DNA of 64,000 bases, taken from positions 1,131,001 through 1,195,000 of the forward strand of contig CM076279.1 of NCBI GenBank assembly GCA_038380795.1. Reading direction: 5' to 3'. The translations under genes were made by a program, and so were the position numbers. Positions 31,606 through 42,900 of the stretch are shown here, piece by piece. Below the pieces are notes generated by a model that was not told the origin of the DNA, ran no database searches, and worked only from the letters and a program-made list of their open reading frames with translations. Numbering within the stretch: the stretch's first letter is position 1; every line of letters starts with the position of its first letter. The DNA is from Pyrocephalus nanus (lineage: Eukaryota > Chordata > Aves > Passeriformes > Tyrannidae).

Positions 31606-32284
31606 TCACTGAGGGGTCCCAGGCGCCCTGCGGGGGCTCAGTGGGACCCCCCCCCGGCGCGGGGGGGCAGCCGCGGCCCCCCGGGCCCGGCTCAGCCGCT
31701 CCACGGAGGCTTCGAGGTGGGCGAATCTGTCCGAGAGCCCCCCCAGCTGCTCCTTCAGCGCACGGAAATCCCGGTACAGCTCGTCCAGGGCCCCCGACAG
31801 CGCCGGGATCCTGCGGGGGCGGCGGGCTCAGGGCAGGGACCCCCCCGAGCACCCCCCGAGCCCTCCCGGGGAGCCCCCCGGCCTCACCTGCCGTAGTCGG
31901 GCAGCACGGTGTGGTGGTCCGCCAGCAGCAGGTTCCGCAGCTGGGAGGTGATGGCGAATTTCCAGTTGTCCAGGACCAGCGTCAGGTTGGCACAGCCCCT
32001 GCTCGGCGGCCTCTGGGCTGGAGGGGCCGCAGTGGGACCACGGGCAGCCCCCCCAGAGCAAGACCCTCACCTGGGACCCCCCTCCAGCCCCCTGCCTGGG
32101 CCAGGCCCCGCTCAGGCCCTGCCTGTGCCCTTGCTGCAGTGGGGAGGGGGTCCCAAGTGGGAAGGGGGTGCCAGGGGTGGGAATTACCCTCTCCTCCATC
32201 GTCCCACGCCGCCGGGCGCCGCTTCAGCTGGGCTGTGCTCCCCAGGGCCGCGAGGAGCAGGAGGGGCAGCAGCAGCCGGGCCAT
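31606..32284 (-). CDS. Unrecognised small secreted coiled-coil protein
   Basis: I do not recognise this gene. Three exons on the minus strand (32284–32188, 32017–31888, 31810–31606) join in phase through good GT–AG sites to give 143 residues. Residues 1–18 (MARLLLPLLLLAALGSTA) form a clear signal peptide. A basic linker follows, then a single cysteine at 41, a glycosylation sequon NLT at 43–45 and a well-formed LVLDNWKFAITSQLRNLLL helix. Exon 3 encodes heptads (LDELYRDFRALKEQLGGLSD) and a Pro/Arg-rich tail. It would be secreted and may oligomerise through the coiled coil; no catalytic motif is visible. It is tandem with FAAP100 and NPLOC4 and has its own AATAAA. The human order I know has no named gene here. 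Confidence 0.65.
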
Positions 32285-32540
32285 GGTGGGGCCCTGTCCC
32301 TGCAGTGTCCCCAAGGGTGTCCCCAGGGCTGTGGTGTCCCCGAGGGCAGAGCTGGGCATGTGCCACCCGCTGCTCCTGCCCTGCTCCTGCTGCCGCTCCG
32401 CTCTCCGGGCTGTGCTCCCCAGCTCTGGCTCCGGCGGCTCCCGCTCCCCGTTCCAGGCTGGGCTGGCGCGGGGCCCGGCCACTCCAGGGCTGATTGCAAA
32501 CAGACCCGGACACGGCCCGGACACACAGTCCCGTCGGGAA
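32285..32540 (-). promoter_or_regulatory. Putative promoter region of the unrecognised gene
   Basis: Moderately CpG-rich upstream DNA with a TTTGCAATCA element (minus strand, about 32500–32491). No TATA box is seen. A possible acceptor CACTGCAG lies just before the ATG, so an upstream non-coding exon is possible. Confidence 0.3.
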
Positions 32541-32549
32541 TGCCGAGCA

Positions 32550-32855
32550 GTGATGGGGTGCAGGTGGCACAGCATCGGGGAGCAGGGCCCCCCACCAGTT
32601 CCTGCTGGGAACGGGGAATATCCCAGCTGTGTCCCTCATTCTGGATGGGAATATGGAGCATCCATGGAGCTCCATCCCAGCAGGGGTGATGGAGTGCAGG
32701 TGACACAGTGCTTGGGCACAGCATCCCCCCATTCCCACTGGGAACAAGGAACATCCCAGCCCCATCCCACAGGAGGGAGCACAGAGGCACTGGGGTGCCG
32801 CATCCCCCCTTTCCCGTTGGGAATGTGGAGCACCCCAGGACAGGTGACAGAGAGC
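32550..32855. repeat. Three-copy ~110-bp tandem repeat
   Basis: Each copy has GGTGCAGGTGRCACAG, then CCCCCATTCCCACTGGGAAC, then GGAACATCCCAG, with divergence. It lies between the unrecognised gene and the NPLOC4 poly(A) site. Confidence 0.7.
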
Positions 32856-32859
32856 AGGA

Positions 32860-33920
32860 GGCTCTGGTTTGAGGTGCTTTTATTCCACGTTACTCGCAGC
32901 CCCCAGGCCCGGGCCCCCCCAACACTGCACCCCCAAACCCCAGCACACCCAGGGAAAAGCAACCGCAGCCCAGAGCCGGGCCTTGGGATGAAGCCTTCGG
33001 AGAGCCCCAGCGAGGGGCAGGGGGGCCAGAGGGTGCCTGCCCTGCTGGACACTGGGACACCCTGTCCTGGAGCAGGATGGGGTCTCCAGCCCCCCTCCCA
33101 TGATGGGATACAATCCCAGTGCCCCGGGATTGAACCCCAGCTGCAGACACAGGGCAGGGGGGCTCCAGGACAGGCACCTCCATCATCCACCTGTGCCCGG
33201 GCAGCTCCAGCCAGGGGATAAAGAGAGGGTGGGGGGCAAGAGCCCCGAGTCCCAAGTCCGGCCAGGACACGCTCTGGAGGGACGAGGGCACGGGGGAAGG
33301 AAGGCACCAGCTCCCGGGACACGCCGGAGGTGAGGTGGGTGCCCAGGTTACGTGGCTGTCCCATCACCCCTTCCCTGGGAGCCCACCCGTGCTCTGTGGG
33401 GTGACACAGCACCCGGAGGGGACACCCCTCCTGCAGTCCCCACGGGATGCCAAGCTGAGAGCTGGCAGGTGCCCACCCCGTGCCCGGTGTCCCAATCCTG
33501 CTCCGGGAACATCAAAGCCACCTGCCAACCCCACTGGGGCGAGTCGGTGGCAGAGCTCTTGGGATCCGGGCACCCACACGGGCAGGGAACGGGAGCAAAG
33601 CTGCAGGCAGGGAGAAGCCAAAGCCTCCCCATCCCCTCAGGAGGGAAGTGGGCACGGACACCCCCCCCGAGCCTCCTGGGTCCCCCTGGCAGGCTGGCAG
33701 CAGTGGGGATGGTGGGGGGCCAGCCCGGGGCACGGGCTGCGGAGAAGCGTCAGTTCTCCGGGCTGGGAGCACCAAGCAGCTCCAGGAGGCCCCCGAAAGG
33801 GAGCGAGGAGTAACTGGGGGGCTGGAGCCACCCAGCAGCCGGAGCTGGAAGCTGAAGGGAGGAAGGGGAGGGACAAGCGCCGCGCCGGCTGCTCCGGGGA
33901 GGCTCGGGGCGGGAGCGGGG
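32860..33920 (-). other. NPLOC4: NPLOC4 3' UTR with AATAAA at 32884–32879
   Basis: Minus-strand AATAAA (TTTATT on +) 1.04 kb past the stop. The UTR is GC-rich and has no credible ORF. Confidence 0.75.
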
Positions 33921-36900
33921 CTAGGAACGGGGCAGGCTGCACATCTCGCAGTGGTCCGTGCCCGGCTGGTTCATGAAGGTGCAGTGCTGGCAGGGCCACA
34001 TGGCTGCGGCCACGGCGTGCGACGAGCCCCCCATGGCGCCGTATTCCTGCATTCCCGAGAGCGGGACACCCACCGTGCCTGCGGAGAGAGCCCGGGGGCA
34101 GCGCTGGGATCCCGCTGCACAGCAATGCCCACCCCACAGCACCCCCGGTCCCAGCCCTGGGAGTGTTCCAGGGCCAACAGCTTTCCTCCCCCATGAGCCT
34201 CCAGCAGCCTCTTTAGGGGCTTGGGGAACAGGACCACACAGCCCCCAGCCAGCTCTGACAGGGGACAAGAGACTCCCCCCTGCCACAGGGACCCCCTCTT
34301 ACTGCAGAGCTGCTCGATGGTCGCCCACTGCTCAGATTTCTTCCAGGTCTGTGCAAGCTCCTCATTTTTGGTCCTCACGGCTTCCAGCAACAAGCTGATG
34401 CTGTCCTGGAAGCCACAGGAGGGAAATGAGCACTGTGAGCCCTCCAGTGTCCCACCGGGCCCTGTGACCAGGGATGTGCCCTCCTTCCCTAGCACAGCAA
34501 GGCCGGACCCTGAGCCTGAGCTGTTCCCCCTCTCCCGAGATCCCTGCGGTGCCCCAGTTTATCCCTCTGCTCCCCCCAGCAGTCAGATAGACCCCCAAAT
34601 CCCAGAAGATTCCGTTCCTCTGCTTCCAGGATGTATTACCGACTGCTTTGGGATAGCGTGCCGGTGCTGCACAGCAATCCTGGCTTTCAGAGGGGCAAAT
34701 CCTCCATGTTAGAGCACTCCAGCCCCCATCCCTGTCCCCATCCCGATCTCCAGCTGCCCAGGGTCATCCCGGCTGCCTCACACATGCGCAGCCTCCGGCC
34801 AACACGGCCCAGCTGGATCCCACCGGGAAGCTCCGGCGGTGCCGGGGCAGCCGCCAGGCCCGCAGTGCCCGGCCAAGGGCAGCAGAGCTGCACTGCCAGG
34901 ACACCCCTGGCCCCACCGAGGGCTGGGGGCTCTGCTCTCGTTGTTGTTCCCACAGAATTCCTCATTCTGAGATAATTTTTAATTCGTTTCCAGCTCTGGG
35001 AGCCGCAGCCAAGTTGGCTCTGGAATCATGTGGACAACCAACCCCCCCTCAGTGCTCCCAACAGCCCGAGGGCTTTAAAAGGGTTTTAAAACTTTTTTAA
35101 CCTTCTCCCAACAGTTCATCTGGAAAAGACAGCAATGGGACCCGCCCAGGGACACAGGATGGCAGGAATGGTCACCCCTCCCGACCTGAGGGAGCTGGGA
35201 TGGGGGGATGGATAGGGACAGGACCCTCCCCGCCCCATTACATACCCGCAGAGGCATGACCTCATTTGTGACCAGGAAGAGGAGCAGATGGAAATCAGAA
35301 ATGATGTCTAGGAAAATGGAGGATGTGTTCTGGGACAGGTACGTGGCCAAGCTGTGGAAGTCCTGGAGAGAGGGGACAGTAAGGAAGAAAAGTCACTCCC
35401 TATTTGGATCTGCCACTAGACATTTCTGGTGCCTCCTGGCATCGACTGCAATGTGCAGGGATGATCCCAAAATCAGATCCCAGGCTGGCTGATTGAATTC
35501 CAGCTAACAACTTGCAGGGAAAAGGATCTCTGCACCCACACCAGCTTTTCCTGACCAACCTCAGTGCACACAGAGCCGATCTTAGATCCAAGAGGTGCTG
35601 AGTGTGGCCAGGCAATTCCGGCCCTGTCCCTATGGAAAAGGGGTCTCCCCATCTTTTGCCCCGACCTCTTGCAGGAACAGCACCCTGTGCTTTAAAATTC
35701 CAACCAGGAAGAGAAGGCAGCATTCTGGGAGCAGAACAGACCCCAGACCCTCTCCTGTCTGTGGGGAGAAGCAGGTCTGTGGTGTCTCTGTGGGGCTGGA
35801 GCCCCTCAGCCCCCCTGGTGCTGCCTGGGAGGCACAGGGAGCCCTGATCCCATCACGGAGCCGTCGGGAACACGGCTGGCAATCGGCATTGGCATGCAGA
35901 CACTGCTCTGTGCAGGAAGGAGTTTGGCAGCTGCACTGGGAAGGGGTGACTTGAGGGCACAGCTGTCCCTCTGCAGATGTCAGTGAGCACAAGGGAGGCA
36001 GAGCCCGTCCCTGTGGAAGTGGCTCCGTCAGGAATCAATCCTCACCTGAGTTTCTCCCAGCACATCGCGGTTCTCGATGGGGAATGGATTTTGAGAAATA
36101 GAAAAAGTGTAGACTGGATCCTTGGGGAAAGTTGTAGTAATCTAAAGAAGAGAAAAAAAATCCAAGGAAGGAGGATCAGAGGCCAGTGGGATATGGGAAG
36201 CAAGGCTTGGGCTAGCCAGGAGCAGCCACGGCCATGATCCCAGCTCAGCCAAACAGCGAGGGATCCTGCAGGGATCTGATGGCTTTTAATTCAATTTAAA
36301 GTGATATCCCACCAGCATATCCCCTTGGCTCCCAAGCAGCCTTGTTCCTAAGGAAGCTGGAGGGACATAGATGGAGCTTGGTCCTGACAGATGCTATGGA
36401 GACCATCCCTCTCTGCACAGGTTACTGGGATACAGTGATCCTGGCACAGCCGTGCTGGGGGGACATCCTGAGGACATCCTAATGCGTGTTCTATCCCTCT
36501 GTTTTCATCCCAGTGACAGCTCAGGTATCCCAGGAACAGGTGCCTTCACTCCTGCAGGAATCCCTGAGCTCTGGCTGCCTGTGCCAGGGGCAGCTGGAGC
36601 AGAGCAGTTGCTCCGGGTGGATTTAATCATTGTTGGCACCACCTCCAGCTCCAGCAGTATCATCTGTCATCCCAATTATTTGCTTTCCCGCCTTCCATGC
36701 CGTAAGTTTGCTTCCCAGCCCCAGGGCTGAGCCGTGCCGTGCCTGGCAGCAGCTCTGCTCCGGCCAAACCGTGCCAGAGAGAGAATTCCCTCTTCCAAGA
36801 AAAGGCATTTCTGGACAACCTGCTGAGTCGCTTGAAGGAGATGGATCCCTAACTGCTGCTCTGAGACAGGCAGCTGGAGCTCCTTCCTTAGGCAGAGCCC

Positions 36901-39900
36901 TGCACAGGGATCCGTGGGGCAGCTGCTCCCTGGCCGTGTGGCTCCCTGCCAGGGTGGAGCCGTGATAAGGCACCAGGCAGTGCCTTCCTGGGAAGCACCA
37001 GGAATGCCTTCCTGGGAAGCAAGAGTGTTCCCTGGCACCTCACCAGCCCCTCGGAGCAGGGCAGCCGCCTCCGTGCTTGGAATGCCTGGCAGCAATGGGA
37101 AGAGGAGGATATCTCAGGAATCACCTCCAGTGGGAATTTTTAGAGGTGGGTGAAGGGTTTGCTGTGCCATGACCCTCTCCCACGGGAAGCAAACACTATG
37201 GAATACTCACGTCTATGATGAGGTACTCGACCGGCAGCGGGCGAGCCAGCTGGGTGATCTCGTTCCCAAACTTGTCTATGTCCTGAAAGAGGAAGAGCTG
37301 GATTATTCCTGAGCATGGAAGTGGTGTGAAGCCCAAGGGATGCCCACCCAGGATCCTGAGCTTTGGCAGATCACTGAGGGTGGAAAAGAACCCAGCTGGG
37401 TGGTGCAGGGCCGCCCAACTCCCTGCAGCTCCCGGGGGCTGGAGATCTCTGGAATTCCAGGATCTCTGGAATCAGGAAACAGGATCGCTGTTTCCTCGTG
37501 AGCCAAGGGAGTGTGTGGTCACAAACCACCTTGGGCTTGTCTCCCACTGGAAAGGGACCTGGAATTATCTAAGGAGTGTAAATCAAGGTGTGATTCTTGG
37601 GCTTGTTGGACTTGATGACTCCTCCAACTTCAGATATCCTATGATTCCATGATTCTAAGTGCCATTTAAGCAGAAGCTCTGCCTAAAAAAGGAGGGACAG
37701 GTCACATCAGCCTCCTGGGCCAAGGCAAACCTGCCTTTCTGCAAATCCAGGAGATTCACCTGGGAATCAGGAATCCAGGCACTTTCCCAGGCCCAGACCC
37801 TTAGAACCAAGCACATCCCACGGCGTAAACTTGTTTTGCTTTGCCAGACGAAGGGAACATAAAGTTTAATTAGGGAGACAAACGGCCAGCATATGTTCAT
37901 TAATCATAACCTGACAATTAGACGTGATTGATGTCAAACACGCCGAGTTCAAACGGCGCTTCGGAAATAAATCCCGGAGAACTGACACTTTTCATTAAAG
38001 ATTCCGTACGAGGGGGTTGTGTTTTCTACCTAAATCATCACTTAACGTGGTATAAATCATTCATTGAGCCCCACATAAATCATATGCCCATAATTCCCAG
38101 TCAGGGACTCTATGTTGGAGTTTCCACGGACTCAGTGGCTGGAGCCAGACCAGAGGTGTCATCCCAGAAGGCTGCGAGTCCCATTCCTGCAGCAGATCTG
38201 CCGTGGGATGGGAGCAGCATTCCTCAGGCTGAGCCAGGGAGCACCATGCAGGGACAAGCTGCTGACTCCCTCCTTTCTCCCTCCCCTTTCTCCCTGCCGT
38301 TTTTCTCCTGGAGAACACCACTCCCCCACTCTCCCTGATGTTTACACAGCACAACTATGCGGAGCAGCAGCCAGCACCATCCCGCTCTCCCAGTGCTCCC
38401 AGTCAGGCCTCGCCCCAGCAGGCTCCAGCACGCTGCTCCCCTCCAGGCACAGCCCCGCTTCCCGACCCCCTCCCCAAGCAGCCCCTGTCCCCAGGAACTG
38501 TTCCCTCTGTGAAAAAAAATCTCCCTTCCAGTCTTTGAAGCTCCTTTGAAAAGCAGTTCTGATAAGGATCTCTGCTCCTCACACATGACAGGTTGTTGGG
38601 AGCTCCTGGCCTCAGATCTCTCTTGCTCTGACAGGAGCAGGAGGAGCTGTGGAGCCTTTTTTTGGGAGATCACAGGACCCCAGAGCCAACCTGTTCCTAG
38701 ATCTCGGTGATACCACAAGAGGCAGGAATCAGATCCAATCAACTTCCCGAACACAATCCTGCCCCTGCAAGAAGGGACCTGCAACAACTCACACATAATT
38801 AGCCCATCTGGAATTCATTTTCCAATCTAATTAAGTTCTAATATGCAGAAACATTTTTCCAGCACCTGTTGGCTTTAATCTGCCCCTCTGGGGATTTCCA
38901 TGTTAAATGCCTGCTTTTTCACGGCACGCTGCTGAGGCCTCCAAGACATCCACAGACTGGGACCTCGCTCCCCCTGAGCCGAGGACATGTCCCAGTCCTG
39001 ACAGAACAGCTCCCCCAAACACTGACATTCCTCTCCCACCCCCATGGATCTTTTAACTGTGTTTTAAAGGCTTTAACGAACATCAGGCTGGGAGAAAGAT
39101 CCTTATCCTGAACTTGGCATCACCAGGACCCCACCAGCGCCCTGTTATTGCTGCAGCCTGAGCCCCCCAAAGCCCAGTGGCACCCGTTCCAAAGGGAGCC
39201 AAGGAAGGGGTTAACTGAGCCACAAGTATTTGGCTCCTGGACAAAAATCCATCAGCAAGGTCTGGACAATGAATTATCCTGGTGGAGATTGCATCAGGGC
39301 TGGATTAGAGCCTTCCAAACCACTGTTCGGAGGCAGGAGCTGCACAGGGATGGGGATGAACAGGGAAAAGGATGGGAGCACAGCCGGTGTCACACACCTT
39401 GGCGGGATGGAAAGGCTTCCAGGTGGCCTCGGGATTATCCACAGAAGGTGAGGGGAGCAGCCAAGCGAGGAGCCTGGGCGGGTGTCAGCCAGGAGGGAGG
39501 CTCTGGATCCGTGTCCCAGGGCTCGACAGCCGTGAGCATCCCACGCCGTCAGCATCCCAGGCTGTGAGCATCCCACATCCCACGCCGTCATTCCCGGCCC
39601 GCTCCTTCGCTGAAGGCACGGTGCAGCTCAGCAGCCGTCTGTCCTCCCCACGTGTGAATAAATCCCAGCCTTGCTCTTCCCTCTGCCACTTCCCTTGCCG
39701 GGGGATCCTGCCCCTCGCACAAAGAGACTTCTCCAAGGGCAAGTGACAGGTCAGGGAGAGCTGAAACCCTTCCCAAGAGACTCCTGGTGAGCTAATCCAG
39801 CATCCTCCTCCCCGGAGGAGCCAGGACATTTAAGGCTAAGGCAGCTCGTGGTGGGAGGGCAGCCAGGGAAGTCCTTCCCTGCTAGTGAACACTCCCTGCA

Positions 39901-42900
39901 GCCTGGCTCTCCCTGGGAAGAGGATTTCCAGTGCCATGGAAGGACAGCCTGGCTCAGAGGTCCTGCTGGGCTCTCATAAAAGCAGGGGCCTGGCTTGGGG
40001 TTGTCCCAGGGTGGGATGGGACACTTGTAACTGGTGCCAGGCCAGGGCTCAGAGCACGCGTGGGACTCGAGGGCAAAGGGCTCTTGCACAATACTTGTAA
40101 AGGGCTTTTGTCTTACAGCATCCCAAAGAAACTCTGGGGGGATATTAAACCATCCCAAAGAAACGCTGGGGGAATATGAAACCGTCCCAAAGAAACTCTG
40201 CAGGACATTAAGGCAGCTGTAAAATGTAATTCACTGCGAGGATGACAATGACATCGTCACGTTTGAGCTGCCACAAATACCAGTGCTAAGAGACAAAGCC
40301 AGCCAGCCCCCAAATCCAATTATCCAAGGGTTTTAAAGGGTCTGTAAAACACAGGAATCTCTTTCCCCAGTGGTGGAGCAGTGCAGCAATGCCAGAGTTC
40401 CTGGGCCAGAGGACTGGGAGAAGGGGACAGCAGGGACAACAGGGTGCAGGCAGGGAGAGATCCCTCCAGCTGATGCACAGCGCTGAATAATCAACCCAAG
40501 GTACATTCTTAGGGAACTCCAAATCAATCCAGCTGTTTTCCAGAACCAGATGGACAGAGGAGGCTGCTCGAGGGCAGAAGACAGGACAGCAAACGCTCGT
40601 ATGGAACATTCAGACGGGCTCCCCCTCATCCAGCTGAGAGCCTGGGTGAAGTGGCCGTTGCAACATCATCATCTTCACTCAGTCTTTACCCTGATCTGTG
40701 TCTTGACAACATCGAGTCCTTGACAAGTCCCGTGTGTTGAGCTCTCCAAGCAGCACGTGCTGGCTGTGAAATGTTCCAGCTGGAAGCGCCGCACTGTGAT
40801 GCTTCCCAGGCACCCTGGGAGGCTGGGGGGGATGTGTCCTTCCTCCTGGCTAATCTTACCTGGGGAGGCACTTCAGAGGATGGTAACTTGTACTCACAGT
40901 CCCCAAAACCCTCAACTCCCACGCTGGAGCAGAGCTCTTGCCTTCCCGAGCCAGGAGAGCAACAACCGTGTGTCCAAAGCCAATTCCACAGGGGTGGCTC
41001 CTCGGAGCAGCAGGCGAGGGGCCAACGTAAAGAGAATGGTAAAGAAATACAGAAATCACACAGCTGGAGGCTCAGGAAAACTGCAGGACAACACCAGTGC
41101 CTTCAGCTTCCCCATTTCCATGGAAGAAAAGCAGCACCTTTTCCCATCGGAAGCCAGAGGTGAATCCACTGGCCTTGCCGTGGATCTGAGTTCCCTGGAT
41201 CCTGCCTCCCATCTGGCTGTTCTATAAATACATCCACACTCACAAATATCAGCCTCCTGGTCCTCATTCAATTAGAATTAATTTGTAGAGTTCCTTTCAT
41301 CCTGAAGGGTTTTCAGATGGATATTGTATGGGAATACATATGGACTTCTCCCCAGACCAGCGACGGCTGCGCAGTCGAGGGAAAACAACTACTCTAAAGT
41401 GCAGCTTTCTCCCCAAAACTGGCTGGGGGGTGGGCAGAGGGGAACCACCATGGACTGGGGACAAAGGGGGAGCAGGGCACTGGACCCCAAAGATTCCATC
41501 CTGTGCTGCTGGATTCCTCCCCCTCCTGGAGTTCACCAAGGCTTGGACAGGGCTGTTGTCACCAGCCCAAGACAGATGAGGTCGTGTCTCTGACCCCAAA
41601 CCTTGCCCATTTAATGAGACCCCAAAGGTTTCCCAAGCCAGGAGTGACTGAGCTTTACATAGATTTAAGAACATTAGGAAAAAATCAAGGGGTCCTAGAG
41701 CCAAACCCATTTAAGGCTGAGGGATAATCCCACCCAGCAGAGCCATCCTTGAGCACTCCATGAAAAGGGCAACCGGGGAGAGAAGTTCTAAAACCTGAAA
41801 TCAGCTGCAGCCCGATCTGGTGAATCAGTGGTTGATGGAAATTTCCACGGAGGGCTGGAGCCATCCGTTCCCATTCTGTTTATCTCCCTGCTTCAGATTA
41901 CGGAGGGGAGTGAAGCCCTGCTGGGAACACCCACCGGCTTCCTGCTGCTCCCAGCACCCCGGGTGGCCCACATGTGGGACACAGACCTGTGGGACCTCCT
42001 GCAACGCGCCCGAGTGTGGCACAGCCCGGGCTCCTCCGGAGCGGGATCAGGGCACGCCAGGAGATGATCTCATCCCCCTCACATTCAGGGCCAACCTTTG
42101 CACACCCCAGCGCTGCTGGATCTTAATCGGCCCCAGGTTATCAGCTCCGAGAAGGAAGAGAGGCAGGGATTCCATCTACCCTCCCTCTCCAGCGCTGGAT
42201 TCATCCCAGAGGTGTTCCTTGTTCCCAGGTGGGGGCCAAGCCAAGCCAGCCCTTCGGTGTTAAGGGGTGGATGATGGGGTCTCTCAGGGGAATCAGCACT
42301 TCCCAGTCCCAGTTTCAGGACATGCAGGACCAGCTCCATTCCTGTTGCTGGTGCACAATCCGCTCATTCCAGTCATCCCAAACGAAGGCAGCTTTCCTTA
42401 TCCCGTGCTCCTTAAGGGACAGCTTTAATACAGGCAGCAGGAGCAGGCATGACAAGGAGGAGATAACTAACGGGTGATGGATGGCTAATTAGCTGGCGAG
42501 CAGAGCCATTAATTAATTCCTCTGTCCCTGCCCACAGGGCACCACCAGCCCCGCGCTGGAGCAGCAGCGCTATCAGCACCCACAGGGAGCCTGATCCCAG
42601 CTCCTGACTCAGCCCTGCAGGTACACGAGGGGTGAGGGTCTCCAGAATCAAGTGCCAAGGGAGTAATAACATTCCATCCATCACCAACAGACACAAAAGG
42701 GGGGCAGACGGGGACCAGCAGTGACACCCCAAATAGTCCTGGGACCCCCCTCCAGATCCAGAGTCCTCAGCACAGGAAGGATGTGGAGCTGCTGGAGGGA
42801 GTCCAGAGGAAGCCCTAGAGATGCTCCCAGGGCTGGAGCCCCTCTGCTCTGGAGCCAGGCTGGGAGAGCTGGGGGGGCTCACCTGGAGAAGAGAAGGCTC

